From positions 16,697,194-16,761,193 of the forward strand of contig CM038711.1 in NCBI GenBank assembly GCA_021613375.1: a DNA stretch of 64,000 nucleotides. The letters are read 5' to 3'. The stretch is from Megaleporinus macrocephalus (lineage: Eukaryota; Chordata; Actinopteri; Characiformes; Anostomidae). Made by a program: the position numbers and the translations under genes. Below the pieces are notes generated by a model that saw nothing but the letters and a program-made list of their open reading frames with translations, ran no database searches and was not told where the DNA came from. Within the stretch, counting starts at the first letter, position 1. Each line of letters starts with the position of its first letter. Shown here in pieces: positions 1 to 14,100 of this stretch.

Positions 1-278
1 TGATCTTATATAGTAAGTGCAACTGTCAAAATAGAAAAAACTAGGCTGTTGTACTTATTAAAGAGGCTAGTCGTTCTATTTGTATGTCACATCTGTCTCT
101 ATTTTTACAGTTTTTACTTTTTCATATAAGTTTGAGAATTTTAACATTGTGTGAAAATTTCATGATGAAAGTATAGAACATTTTTGCTCTCTGTTTCAAA
201 ATGACCATTTTAGAGTGATGGGTAATGATGGAAAGAATGTTTTAGATTTCTCAGGACACCATATTTCTCAGGACTCAG

Positions 279-749
279 TCAGGTTTTATCATGATTAACC
301 ACAATAACAAGATTTGCTCCAATAGTTTCAATAGATGTCACAGTAACATAATGCTGCTGAGAACGTGTGAGGCGTCCACCATTTCCTGTAGCTTGGACAC
401 AGCAAACATAGAGGATGTATAGGAAATGAACAGACGAGCCATACTGACTTCCGATTTTTGTGCCCTGCCACTCAGCTGGATCCTGATTGGGTGGACAACT
501 CCAGATGGCCCTGCTTGATAGGAGTAAGGCGTTTGAGAAAGTGCCATAGAAAGCCCTGTCTGTTAACTTTGGTACTTGGCAGGAAAACCCTTCAAGTGTC
601 TTAAATTTACCAACTACAAATGTGACAGATATGTGACAGCAAACATAGCTTGCAAAAAGGCCATCCTTACTACATAAACTATTTGACATGATGGGGACAT
701 GTAACTGAAATCTGAGAATAAGGACAATTAACATTTTATTTTCATACAA
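279..749 (-). other. Unassigned minus-strand ORF, possible gene 3' end
   Basis: A 156-codon ORF runs on the minus strand. I do not recognise the protein. Two segments look exon-like: 559-445 is preceded by a TTAACAG acceptor and followed by a GTATGG donor, and 385-279 is preceded by a pyrimidine-rich CTACAG acceptor. They would join in frame and end at a TGA at 279. The implied intron (386-444) is only 59 bp, very short even for fish, so chance is a real alternative. No domain or signal peptide is evident. Confidence 0.2.
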
Positions 750-1319
750 CGCTAACGATATATGTGGGTAATTTAATATGAACTATATAACTTAATTCTA
801 GTCACACATGTAGTCACCCAGACCTAATTCTGCACAGTTTTTGATGTAGGATTACAGCTATTGATTATTTTAGTAATCAAGTACTCTACCAACAAATCTA
901 TCGATTAATAGGATAATAAGTATTTTTACCAAAGAGCAATAGTAATTATACAAAACAAAAAATAATGTTTGTCTGTTAAAATTAACAATACATTGGTTTC
1001 CTTTTAGTAGGATATATACCAATTTAGTGTATTTAAGGCCATATTACATTCTGGGTTAATGTATGCTTACTATGTTGACTTAATATTAACATGAATACAA
1101 AGCTTAGCTAACTTAGCTAACTATTTCTGTGGGTACTTGATGGAGTCCAGGACACCATCTATTCAAACAACTTGTGAAGGGCTTTTGAAAGAAAAACAAC
1201 CCGACATCACAGATCCACCACCGTTTGTTGCTAAAAATCTCTATTTTGGGATCATCTAGTCATAGAACACAGTCCTTTTAAAACTTTCAGTAATGTATAG
1301 AAAACTCTAAGTTTGAGTG

Positions 1320-1560
1320 ATGGCTGTGGGGTCCATAGAGTGAACACGACGATTGACTTGATGTCACAGATGCACAGTTGGGTTCAAGTCTGGGGAATTA
1401 AGAGGCCAGGGTAGTACTTGGAACTGGCCATGCCTCAGAAAAGACAATCAGCATGTATGGGTGTACATGATCTGCAAGCATGAATTAATACCCAAATCAG
1501 TGGAGACCATAATGCTGCCACCTACATGCTGCCGTCAAAAATAGGAAGTGGTCATAATAA
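1320..1560. mobile_element. Decayed Tc1-like transposon relic
   Basis: The stretch around a phrase like ggttcaagtctggggaa, followed by aggccagggtagtactt and a tgtacatgatctgcaa segment, resembles the reverse complement of a Tc1-like transposase region common in fish genomes. No ORF survives and the termini are not visible. Family assignment is from memory of the repeat's wording. Confidence 0.4.
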
Positions 1561-2639
1561 TGTGACTTGACTGTGTATAAAGACAATGTTTTCCCCTATA
1601 ACTTTTTTTAAACTGTTTCAGTCAAAAAGTTAAATTAGCAGAAGAATGATCCACCACAGCATGACTAAACCCAATCAGACCCATTTCCTGTGAGCAGAAA
1701 GCTTGGACTTGATGACTTTTTAATAGCACACACATACTCTAAAACAGCAATAGGCAGGTTACTGCTTCCTGCCTAATCTTACACTCAGTGATTGTTGGCT
1801 CCTTCTTTCAGGGTCTGTATGAACTATGTTGTTTGTATTCGGATTGATCTTTTTGTTATGAGACACTTTTTTATCAGTATATAAATTAGCTGAGAGCAAA
1901 GTCTAGTTGGGAAGCTGTTTTTATAATAAGGGGACTACTGTTGAATGGCTGAACCTCTCAAATTGAGCTTAATTTCCCTAAGGAACGTTCCTCTGATCAG
2001 TGTTACTGAACTCAACCAACAGCAAAGATGAGCAGGAAACAAATTAAATGCCAAATAGCAAAATAGCTTTGGTGTCAGAGTTTTTACAGTAATACAGTAA
2101 TAGACTTATTATGTGTTATTCAAAACAGGGTACCTCTTATTAGAGTCACATTTGTGACAATGTTTAGAAAGACCTTGAAACTCTGTCTCACAATAATTTA
2201 CATTATCATAAGCTATGTTTATTAAACAATGGTTATGACGTTATCCACGCAGCAATATGCACTACCAGAAAAGAACATAATGTAATAATGGTGATCATAA
2301 TTTCTAAAGCTAGCGAGACTGTACATGCACATAACTATGACGCAGCTTAATTTTATTTAGCCACTTTTGCTTAGGCATTTTGGTTGCTATCCTTCTATAC
2401 AATCCTTGCTAACTGTATTAACAAGTGTATATGTACTGTCTTCTACAATTACAACTTGTGTTTTAAAACCCAAAAGCGTTTCTCATGTCTCTTTGACTGC
2501 CTTATGTGGTGGTTTTTGCTGCCACCTATAGACCAATAGACTCTATAGCAAGTTAGATGTGGCTATGTACGGCTATGCTTACAATTAAGTCACTGGTTGG
2601 TTAGAAGAAGGAAACCATTAACCAAGCCTTGCCAATCTT

Positions 2640-2830
2640 ATGTGTACTATTAATAGGCCCAAATCATGCAAAAAAAAATCCCCACACCATTACCCATTTC
2701 ACAGTGCAGGTTGGGTCCATGCATTCATGCTGTTGGCATCATATTCTTACCCTTGCATCTGTGTATCTCAGGATAATTTGAAATTCATCAGATCAGACTG
2801 ATGAATTTGTTGTTGAGACAGTTTGAATGT
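2640..2830. mobile_element. Decayed DNA-transposon relic
   Basis: A segment with catgcattcatgctg, a cat-box, attcttacccttgcatctg and aattcatcagatcagac resembles another degraded Tc1-like repeat. There is no coding capacity and no clear terminal repeats. The remaining DNA between 1 and 3712 shows no gene or repeat that I can support. Confidence 0.35.
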
Positions 2831-3712
2831 ACAACATTTAAAAAATTCATTAAGTATTCATTTTTACTGAGCAAGCAAGCTATTATATATTGTCGCTGTC
2901 CAAAGAAAACCAAGTCTAAAAACATATTGAATCTCTAGAATAATAACTTTACAGGAGAGTGATAAAACTTTCAATGTAAGTTAATGGAAATAGGTTTTTA
3001 TTTTATTAGGGATTTTGAAGCATTACTAATGGTTAAAATGTTCTAGCAATAATAGTCTCTTTCTCTATCTGGCATATGCTACTTCTCTGGTCCAATAGGT
3101 GAATATTGTCTTCAATATGCACATATTTTAGCTCTCTTTTTTGTGCATGTGGACACCGCTGCTAAGTTTGTCATTTTTTCAGTTTGCCAGCTTAAAACCA
3201 GGTTTTTCTTACCGTCACAGATTGGTTCTCTGTATAAAATTTGTCATTTCATGTGAATACATGCTTCTGTGTTCTCAGCTTCTTATTCATTTACTGTACT
3301 TTATTTACTTTATGTACTTTTATTACTTTTTATACACTGTTGCACTTTGTCTATATCACTTTTTGCCAGTTACTTCTGAGAATTAAATCTAAACAGTTTT
3401 CTCAAGCAAACAAGAACCCGACTAAAACCAGGGTTTCTTTACATTAGAAACTTGAACTACTTGCAGTGAAACACAGGTGAAATTAACTAAATGCACTTGC
3501 TAAATAACATATTTTATTACCTCAACCACGTACTGTAATGCATACATAAAACATACTCTTAATCATTATTGTCATTATTATTATTATCATGTGTGCAAAA
3601 ATGGAAACTATGTAGCAAAATACGATTGTGAACACTGACTTTAGGAACTAACTTCAGATGAGCTGAGAATAAGTAGCTAACTTTAGCCTCGTGTCACGAC
3701 TTGGATGGCAGC

Positions 3713-4451
3713 CACTGTTGCCAACGCCTCAGTAAGTAAAGTCGCTAAATGACGCAATTCTATAATTTGTATAATGGTCGATTTGCGTGTATTTGAAAAA
3801 ATAACGTTGTGGGAGAGACAAAAAGTGACTAAAAACACCCTAAATGTGTTATAACTACAAATAAACTAAATGAACTTCTTCTGTGGATTCTTTTTGTTGA
3901 CTTTGAAATAGGCCGTGTCACATTGAAGAATTTCCCTCTGGGATCGATAAAATATATATCTAAGAAGCATTTACATTTACATCCTGCTCTGTAGATAGGG
4001 GGCGGGGGTCAGCTGCGGTTTTGGGCATGCGGAGTGAGTGTAGTGGGTCGTGGAGTGGTGTGGGTCTGCTCTGACTGTAAGACTGAACACTGTGAGTGTT
4101 GTGGGACGTGGAGCGGCGAGGGTCTGCTCTGACTGTAAGACTGAACACTGTGAGTGTTGTGGGACGTGGAGCGGCGAGGGTCTGCTCTGACTGTAAGACT
4201 GAACACTGTGAGTGTTGTGGGACGTGGAGCGGCGAGGGTCTGCTCTGACTGTGGGACTGAGTACTGTGAGTGTTGTGGACGGGGTTCACGGCAGCCCCCG
4301 CTGCTCGCTGAGGACAGTAACGGAAGATCATGCGTGTTCACCTCAGAGTCTCCAAAAGTCTCCAATAACACCAGAAAAGTGGCTAGATTTGTCGCTAGTC
4401 GCTTAAAAAAGTCGCTAGAGGGTCTGAAAAGTCGCTAAGTTGGCAACACTG
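3713..4451. mobile_element. TIR-bounded non-autonomous DNA element
   Basis: The left end reads cactgttgccaac and the right end reads gttggcaacactg, an inverted pair with one mismatch. Just inside both ends are gtcgctaa-type motifs (several gtcgcta copies at 4385-4436). I see no transposase and no clear target-site duplication. The interior holds a 58-bp minisatellite at 4034-4285. The element ends about 500 bp before the caprin1 first exon. The superfamily is uncertain. Confidence 0.55.
4034..4285. repeat. 58-bp minisatellite, about 4.3 copies
   Basis: Units begin with gtgagtgttgtgggacgtgg at 4034 (diverged), 4092, 4150, 4208 and 4266 (partial). Units 2 and 3 are identical; units 1 and 4 differ at several positions. 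The array is GC- and CpG-rich against an AT-rich background. The ORFs across it on both strands are repeat translations, not genes. Confidence 0.92.
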
Positions 4452-4899
4452 AAAACAGCTTCCCAGAGCTTTCATACAAGCGTGTGCCGACTGTTCATAC
4501 ATCTACTACAGCGTCGCTTAATACATCTGCCACTATCAGTAAGTTTTTTTGTATCAATATATTGAATGATTACATATGCCCGAATCATACCAGAAAGACC
4601 AAATTATTTATCACTGAACGTAGGATCATATGAACAAGGATCATACATACTAAGTTAGTTCGCAAACATTTCAGATTTTACTTCAGTGTTGTACATAAGT
4701 TACAGCTAAAAATTGGTTGTCTTCGTTTGCCTGACACGTTAACATATACAATCATGACAGTGTAACATATGAATATACATATTAGCTACACGTGTATTGG
4801 ACTACATGACACATATTTACATTGTACGAAGTACTATTGTTGCTGTGAAACCCCACCGACATGATTGGTGTTATATTGTGGCAGGCGAACTCCGGGCAG

Positions 4900-5096
4900 C
4901 TACAGCGGGCCCTTTCCTGAATTATAAACCTTTTGGTCCTCTTTCGCTCGGTCTCAGTTGTCGGAGAGGCCGGCGGGGCGGATCCCATCTTGGATTGAAA
5001 GAGGAAAAGAGGAAAAAGCAACAGTATCAACATTTTGCCTATTTTATACTGCCTAATCGACTATTTTTCTGCCTTGTAGACACATTGAGCGAGAAG
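4900..5096 (+). promoter_or_regulatory. caprin1: caprin1 promoter and non-coding first exon
   Basis: A local GC- and CpG-rich island (ggagaggccggcggggcgg near 4960-4982) is followed by CCATCTTG at 4985-4992, which matches the YY1 core often found just downstream of vertebrate start sites. The exon appears to end at 5096 in a GAGAAG|GTGAGC donor. It would splice to the acceptor at 5599-5600, immediately before the ATG. The transcription start itself cannot be fixed from sequence; about 4900 is an estimate. Confidence 0.6.
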
Positions 5097-5600
5097 GTGA
5101 GCAGATGTACTGAAGTGTTGGATGAATGTTACGAAGTGCTAAGCGTTCCACAGAACTAACATTAGTAGGTTATGGTAAGGCAGAGGGTAGCTCGTTCGTT
5201 TGCGTTTCTACGTTATTTTACTTTAATTTTCGGCCACTGATGCTTACTATACCTTAGTTTTAATTTATAAAACAAACAAGTCGAAGATGATGCTTACATA
5301 ATGTTAGCTAATTAATATCCAGTTAAGTGTCTGGCTTGCCAGTACACACGCTAAAGCTAACGCATCTGCTTAGTGCTTGAATCTTATTGATAAATACACA
5401 AAGAATAGACCCTACAAGCTAAATCTGGGATTGTACTTTTCTTTGTCAAATGTAGCATACAAGTTAAATGGATTGTTCATTTTTAGGTTATAATGGGTTC
5501 AAGTTTGTTATTACACTGTATTCTGCCTATGCACAGTACTCAAATTTAAGTTGAAGAGACTTCTTTTAGCCATCTAAAAATCTTTTCTCTGAACAATCAG

Positions 5601-7187
5601 ATGCCTTCGGCAACAAATGGCAACAGGACTCTGAAGTCTGCTAGCCCAGAATTGGGATTCGCTCCTGCATCACTAAACCAAATTACAGGCAGCCAAATAC
5701 CCGGGACCCAGTCAGAGGCCATGAAGCAGGTGTTGTGTGTCATTGAGAAGAAAGTCCGCAATATGGAAAAGAAAAAGGTAAATTACCGTTTTCTTGCTGT
5801 TACCCTGTTTTCGCTTGGCTTAGATAACCAGGATTGGGCTCGTTTAGTTCCTTTAAACTGCAGTTCCAGAATAAGTACACAGAGTTGACATACAGGTTGC
5901 TAACTACATAGAAGAACATACAAACTTATTTATCGCTATCAGTTAGCTAGAAAATCTCAATTGCTTGCTTCCTGAAGTTAGCTTCTTGTTCCAATTCCCC
6001 GTTCCACTTTAAATGAGGCAAAAGTTACATTCTGGCGCTTGAGGAGAAGATGTTTTTTCTCCTAACCAAAGTACTACGCTTTTTCATTTAGAATTGTTAT
6101 GACTAGTATGGTTTGCTTTAATTTCAATTCATTATTCCTCTGTATTAGTCTGTTTGGTTTAGATACAGTAACTTACTTGGCATAATAATTTGCGAAATAT
6201 TTCCACCGAAATTCAAGGGGCCTTAATTTCTGAACATGATGGTCTTTTGCACGTTAGCCACTGGAAGCTAACTTGGCTAACGTTACCGGCAATCACAGAT
6301 CAGTTTAGGTATGTATAAAACGTACCGTGCTATTAAGTCATGTTTTCATGTTTACGTACTGCGTCAGGGCTTCGCCTTAAACAAAGAAAATACCACCAAT
6401 ATAGTCGCTGGCCAATTGGATAAATTAAGCTTGTTGTCGGTCTCTGTTTTGTAGAAATGTTAGCTGCTCGCCGACATTAGCTAGGTAACGTGGATTATAA
6501 GAATTGGACTGTTAGCACACTTGCTTGTTTATCTGGGGTTTTTTTTACAATGTTATTTTTATTGAATTTCAAATCTGTAAAGTTAACTCTTTTTAGGCTA
6601 TTCGTTTGTTTTGATGCGTTATATTTTTGCTCCGACGTTGTTTGCTAACTCTTTTGCTGTGACTACACAACTGAAATGGTTGTAACACATAGCTGAATCT
6701 GTATAGACTCATTGCTTCGTTGTAGTGGTCAGTCGGTTCAAACCAAGTCGTTAAAATTAAGATGGTCCGTTACAGACACAGTCAGAGTGGGTTCTCGACC
6801 GATGCAAGCCCGTATTATGTAAACTAGGAGACCAGGTGGATCTTTTTGTCTGCTTGCATGTTCATTTCATTTTTGCATATCCTTTGACTAAATAAGTCTC
6901 CTGTCTATATTCTGTTAGAGCAAGCTAGATGATTACCAGGCCAGGAACAACAAAGGAGAACGTCTCAATCAGGACCAGCTGGTGAGTGAATTTAATACTT
7001 TTTTTTTATTATTATTATTATATATTTTTTAACATTAACTGTGTGTGTGTTCTCCCTTCTAAAAGTGATTTGTCTTGTTGAATATAGGAAGCTCTGTCTA
7101 AGTACCAGGAAGTCATCAACAATCTGGAATTTGCACGGGAGCTGCATAAAAGTTTTCTGGCTTTGAGTCAAGATGTAAGAACAAGTG

Positions 7188-7233
<46 letters not shown>

Positions 7234-8124
7234 ATGTTTTTTAAAAAAAAATAAATAAATAAGGCAAAGCTCTGTTAAAGTTCTTATAGCTTACCTACTA
7301 ACTACATTGATTATCAGCTTACACCTGCTGTTTTAAGTCTTAATGTTTTAATGGGCATGTATTTCTAAATGTGTTCTAATTGTGCTTATTACGCTTGACA
7401 ATTAAGTGACAATTCTATAGGCTGTTGCAAACGTGTCTGATTAAGTTTAACGTGTACTACAGATTCAGAAGGTGGCAAAGAAGGCTGCACGTCGGGAACA
7501 GCTCCAGCGAGATGAGGCTGAACAGGCCAGGCTCAAGAAAATTCTGGAAGTGCAGTTTCTCTTAGATAGGCTTGGAGATGAGGCTGTGCGACAGGAACTT
7601 CTTCAGTGTGCAGGTGGAGCAGCACTTCTCACAAAAAATGACCTCGCTGCCCTGGATGAGTTCTACAAATTGGTGGGGCCAGAACGTGACCAAAACATCA
7701 GGTTAGTGTAGTAAAGAATGCGTTACTGTTTGTGTTGTATGTAGGGCTGCACTTTACGATTAATTTCTTAATCGATTATTCTAATGATTTATTTATTTTG
7801 TATTTTTTGATTAGTCGATTAATCTAATGACTACATTTTAGATTACTCAAATGTGAGCATGTTAGGAATTAAAATAGTTTATTTTATGAATTTGTAACCA
7901 GTGGATCTCAGGGGTCTCAGAAGCACGAGGAAAACGCATGGCCATTCTAGACATAATGTATTAAAAGGTACCTTAAAGGCACATGAATGATTAAAAAGCC
8001 TAAAAACCCAACTGGACTTTTAGAGGTACAAATGACCCGTAGCATACACACCTCATGGACAAGAAATTGGACAGTTTGTGGGTTATATATGTTGGCAAGA
8101 GCTATTTGAGAACCAGCCATGTGG

Positions 8125-8160
<36 letters not shown>

Positions 8161-11100
8161 GCTTCAGAACAGCCTTAAGAAAAACAAGTAAAGGTTGTCT
8201 TGCTTCTGTGTTGACAAATTGATACAGGATGTTTGTGCTTCAAGTGATGTGCTTAGCAGTTGTACTGTTGTGATTCGCCATCTCCACTTTGCAAAATTGC
8301 GTTTCTGTGTAAAATACTACCACAACTTTAGATGCACGTGAGCAATTGTTTGTAGCTGCAGCTTGTGCTCCGGATAAATTTGTGCTTCCTGTAGGCACGA
8401 CAATCTTTGCGACGCATCAACACAGTTTATGCTAACCAACGCAATTTGTTAAATTCGTAATCGATTACATCAAGGCAAGTTAGGCAGTGTTGTTGTGCCT
8501 CTTGTAGTTTTTATATTCATAAAGAATTGTGTGGTCTCCCCCTCATACAGGTTGACTGACCAGTATCAAGAAGCTTCACAGCATTTATGGGACCTCTTGG
8601 AGGGGAAGGACAAAGCTGTTGCAGGAACAACTTGTGTGTAGAGCGCAGTTTTCTATTTTTTTTTTTCTATTGTCTGAAAACATTAAGTGATTGCTGGGTT
8701 TACGTTACAGCTTTTGCTCATTTTGTGTAAAGGCTAAGCTTCTCACTAAAGTTAGACTGTGTTCAGATTGCGGGCAAATCGAAATTCTGTCTCAAATTGC
8801 GTCTTTTAAGACAGTTGTCCTCTCTGTTATTTGGAAGTAACCAGACCAGATTTCATTTTGTAGACATCACCAACATATCTGCATGGGTTGCTGTGATGAC
8901 AATGTAACTACATGGTGAATTCCAGCACTAATGTCACTCTAGATTTGACATTGTTGTTGTTTTTTGTTTAACACTTCCAAATCTGATTTTACCTTGAAGT
9001 CTGAGAAGCATTTGTAAAAACAACATATTCCCAATCACCTCCAAAAATGGGTTGAATCAAATTGCTAAAATCGGACTTCAGGTGTTAGTGGCAGTCTGAA
9101 CAAGGCTTTGTTGATGGTTGCACACCACTTTGTCTGTTTGATATTAAGAAAGCTGATTGTTAGTAACTTGCAAATATAATAAATTGTAAATATATATTAG
9201 TGGCCTGTTAAATATAAGCTGAGCGCTGATTTCTCCCTTCAGATAAAGGCCTGAAGGAGTCGCTAGAGCGGGTACTGCAGAGTGGCTATTTTGATCAAAT
9301 GCCGTCTCATCAGAATGGCATGTGCACTGAAGATGAGGAGAAGCCTGCAGTCATGGTGGAGTCTTCTGAAGCAGAGGAGCAGCATGCTGGCACAGGTCAC
9401 ACATTTCATTCACATTGTGTTTAGGACAGTCACTCTTGAGTTATATTAGCAATAGTCAAGCTTTTTGGTGACTGAGTAAACAGTTTTGCAAAAAAAGTTC
9501 AGTTCTTTTTATTTGTCAAGGTTCTTTCAGAATATGCTCCATATATAAGGTACCTGTATTACCGTGTCTGTATCACATCTGCATATACGTTGACCAAATT
9601 CCATTTATACTTCTGACAAAAAAATGTGTCCCCAGTGTGACGATTAATACACTATATGGACAAAAGTATTGAAACATAACTTAATTGTTGAATTCAAGTG
9701 TTTTTATTCAGTTCGATTGCCACAAGTATGTAAAATTAAGCACCCAGTCATGCAGTCTGCCTTTCCAAATATTTTAAAAAGAATGGGTCATTCTAAAGAA
9801 CTGAATTTAAAAGTGGAAATGTAATAGGATGCCACTATTGCAACAAGTCAGTTTGTGTAATGTTTACTTTGCCACGAAGTGGCCTACCTTGTAAAGTTAC
9901 AGAGCGGATGCTGAGGCACATAGTGTGTAAAAGTCCGCTGACTCAACAACTGGAGGGTTCCACATCTCTGGCATTAACATCAGGAAGCTTCATGCTTGAA
10001 TTTCCATGCCTGAGCAACTATGTGCAAGGCTTACATCACTAAGCACAAAGCCTAGTGCCAGATGGAGTGGTGTAAATTATGCTGCCGCTGGACTCTGGAG
10101 CAGTGAAAATGTGTCATCTGGAATTACAAGTCATCTGTATCTCGTAGTCTGATGGCCAACTGATGGCAACTCTGTCTTCATATCTAGACCTGATTTAGAA
10201 TGGTATGTCATAAAAGCTACTGTAGGAATCCCAGTACTTTTGTTCATATAGTGTATGCACTATTTGTTTTGAATTTCATGACTATGAGCTTAACTTGTTG
10301 ACTTTAAACTTATATACAAGGCATTTATAGTATATATTGTGTGTATTATGTAGTATTTTAAATTGTTTGCTGATGTATGTGAAGAAGGCACGTGACTTTG
10401 GTTGTGTTGAAAAATGCCCGAAAGCAGTTGCACACACCCGTTTACAACCCTATGATTTGGCCCTAGAATAAAATGAAATAAAATCTTTTTGCTGAGCTCA
10501 TGAATAATTTGGTGGGCGTTTGCCTGGTTTACATTAGTTCACAGAGAAGCAGCGTGTCGAACTAGGTAGGAAAATAAAATGAACCTCTGGGTAATAAGCT
10601 AGTTCGACTGACTTTTTATTTAGCTGTGCTTACATTAGTTGCTTAAACCTTGCTCGAATCTAAATTACCTATATGAGCTACTTGCTTTTAATCTTGATGA
10701 TAACACAGTAAGTTGGTAGCACACTGGGAGTTCAATTTATGATCTGGTTTATACTGTCAAAATGTGGATACTTACAGGCTTGGTCTTGTGTTTGTTATGC
10801 TATTTACGCTGAGCCAAGCTTGCTTGCTATTATTTAAGGTTTAAGAAACTGTCTGCATTTTGAATTTTGTTTCACCTTAAATGATGCCAAGGTTACATAC
10901 AGCCTATGCAAGCTGTAGCGTTTAAGGTTGGACAGAGCGTTTGACTAAAAAGCTGCTAAATAGGAACCCAAATACAGCCAGTACAGTTCTAGATAAAATA
11001 GCTTATGGGCATATTAGACATAACTTGTGCAAGAGTGTTGAAATAAGAACTGCTCATGATGCAAACCGTCCAATCTCATCTGGAGGTAGTGTTATGGTAT

Positions 11101-14100
11101 GGGCATGTGTGCATGCCAGTGGGACTTGTTCCCTTGTAAGTATTCCTTGTATTTCTACTTATTAGTGACATCATTGCTGGCAAAAACAGCAGGTTCAATT
11201 CTGATGCTTGTTTAGATTAAATAAAAAACTTAAATCACCCTCAAAACTGCAGAAGGTCCTGAAGCAGTCCTTTTTTGTGTGGCAGAGAGAAATGTTCTGC
11301 AATGATCAAATCGCTCACCTGACAATCATGAATTACATTTACTGAATGGAAAAGTGGAGGTAAAATGCCCTGAGAACCAGCATGGAACTGAAGACCGCTG
11401 CGTTAAAGTCTGACAAAGCATCAGCAAGGAGAAAACCCAGCATCCTATGATGTCTATGGCCTCCAGACTTCATGGATTTGCAAAGAAGTTTGAGGAAAAA
11501 ATCTAATACTATTGCACAATGTATAAAACTGTGGTGCTTCCTGCACAATTCACTTGATTTGGGTATAAAAACTTAAAAGATAAAGCTGAACATTGAACTT
11601 TGGACTCGCATCATTTACTTTTAAGCACCAATATGCTACAAGACAAAAACACAAGTGCAATACAACATCCTAAGTGCAAACAATAGAGTGCAGTAAATAC
11701 AAAAATTTAGTTGAAAGTGAGCCACATGTGAGATGACTTTCATTAAAACAGACTGATCAAAAAAGTTCTTGTTACATTGTTGCTACAGGGACCTCTCCAC
11801 AATCTCCTGTTATTACTTTAATGTGTTAATGTTTATTAAACCTCAGCAGATGATAATGCTAAATAATGAGCAGACAGAGCAGAAAGAGAGGCTGGTTATT
11901 AAGAGGAATATTGCTAACTTGGTAATTAATGTATTTGAGGGGAAATGGAGTGCTTTTGATAAACAGATGCAATATATCTAATAGCTAATTTATCTCTTTT
12001 TGGTTTTATTTTAAACTTTTTAGTAACGGCTGCTGATTTGTAATATTTTGTTAGCGTGCACATATAGTCTTTTGCTTGTCATCAGACATAACAGTGGATT
12101 ATTTACCTTAATAGTTTAGGCTTTTCTTGCTGGAAATAAGGTACTGTTATTATAAGATAAAATTCCTAAATAAAGGTAAGATTTGTTGGTTTTGTTTCAC
12201 AGAAAAAACAAACAATATATGTATTTAAACAAAAAGATACCTTTATATAAAACTTATTGTCTTGTACTATAGCTTGTTTAAAAAATTTATTCATGTACCA
12301 CCCAGCCCTAGTTGCTTCAGAGTCACTCATGTGATTTTAATGGTTTTTCAAGTCAGTTTATTAAGACACTTCACTACACCACACACCTCATTTGTACCCT
12401 CTGGGGAGTCCAGGGGTATGCTGTATCAGTCTGGTGCACCTTGAGATCCAAATTAAGAACTTAGATCTACAGAGACCTTTGTCCTCTAAACATTTTTTTC
12501 TCTAGTAATGAAACTATCCCCATACTGGTTGTTTGTGAATGAAAAGTGATGACACACCAAAAATGTTATGTTAGTTAACATTACAAATAGTGTAACGTTA
12601 CAGGAAGAGCCAATTTGCTCCTCAGCGGCTAAAAAAATAGCTGTTGTCATGTATGTGACAATCTTCATGTTTGTCACTGTGCTAAAGACCTTAACAATAT
12701 CTCAAAAATGATGATAAAGGATTTCAGAACTCCCTGAAATGTCACAGTAGCTGTGTTTAGAGAGTATGCAGTTGTATTTTGAATGATAAAAATATGCCTC
12801 TGGAGGTGTTTTTCTGACAAACTAGCTGAAACTTCAACAAAGCAGTGTTTTAAAGCATGTGGTGTATGCAAGCTGCCAAATACAGCTGTGCTTACAGGTT
12901 GGCATAGGTTTGTATTGAGGTACTCAAGTAATACCACAAACTTATCAGCTCACCTGCAAAGATGACATGTTGAGTCTGTAGAATTTTATCATCTTGTAGC
13001 GTGGGCAGGGGAGGGGTCCGTCAATTTAGTGTACAAAGGGATGCTGGCAATCAGGCTACCACTTGGCTCCTGTTGCTAGCTGGGTAATCTGCTGTAGGTG
13101 GTTAGGTGACAGCAGGCAGACTAAATGAAGATGTCATGAAGCTGAAATCAAACAGCTGATGTGCAAAGAAAAGAAAAAAGAAAACAGCAACTTTGAACCT
13201 AGGCCTAATTATTGTAGGCAAATGCATATTGCCACAGGGGCTTGAGAGGTTTATGTTTTATTTATATCTTACCTGTAGTTGTATTGAAGTAACATTATTT
13301 GTTTGCTTTGACATTTTCACAACGCTGATACCAGCTTTTGTAGTAAACGAGCAATGTAAGAAATCTTTATTTTTTTTTAATTTTTTTTTAATTTATTTAT
13401 TTTTTTTTTTTTGAGGGCTTTGGGTGGGTAGAAAATTACCTATTTCAAGAGGCAGATATAGGTTACCTTTTAAGTGGGACATCTAACTGCAACTGAAGCT
13501 TCAACAAACCAATAGAATAAACGTCAGGAGCCTGCTCTGTGCATAGAAGTGCCTGATCCTCTGTAAAAAGAAAAGCCTGAAGAATGTTTTTTGTACATCT
13601 GGTCTGGGCTGTCATTCAGGTAAACTCTCTGTTACTTGTGAGGCTGAACCATGTCTGTATCGTTTCCCCTAAATTGGGCTTACAGGCCTTTTAATACACT
13701 GCATATCCGCTACCAGTTCCTTCATCTTGCTCATGTTATACTTCCTTGCCCTGTGCTTATTCCAGTTGGGGAGGAAGAATGATATTAAAGACACCGTAGA
13801 AATCAAAGAATCGGGCGCAAGTGTAACTGTCTACATCTGTGTGTTAGGAGAACTTGAATGGTTCCTGCTGATTCACTTTTTGCAGTCTCTGGGAGTAAGA
13901 GAACAGGTACAACAGGAGAACAGGAAAGTGGTGTGTGCAGTGGCTGAGAAACCCTCAGGTGGTTTTGGTGTAAATACACTGTTCAAAAAATAAAGAGAAC
14001 ACTTAAATAACACATCCTAGATCTGAATGAATTAAATATTCTCATTGAATACTTTGTTCTGTACAAAGTTGAATGGGCTGACAACAAAATCACACAAAAA

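Noticed and set aside
4034..4285. Regular repeats resembling a CRISPR array
   Set aside because: Units are directly contiguous with no unique spacers, and the genome is a vertebrate.
4009..4438. Overlapping 94-123-codon ORFs on both strands
   Set aside because: They are translations of the 58-bp tandem repeat and repeat in register; no start context, splice sites or protein family.
4797..5159. 120-codon ORF over the caprin1 first exon
   Set aside because: It runs across the non-coding first exon and its donor, and shows no protein similarity; the conserved caprin1 start is at 5601.
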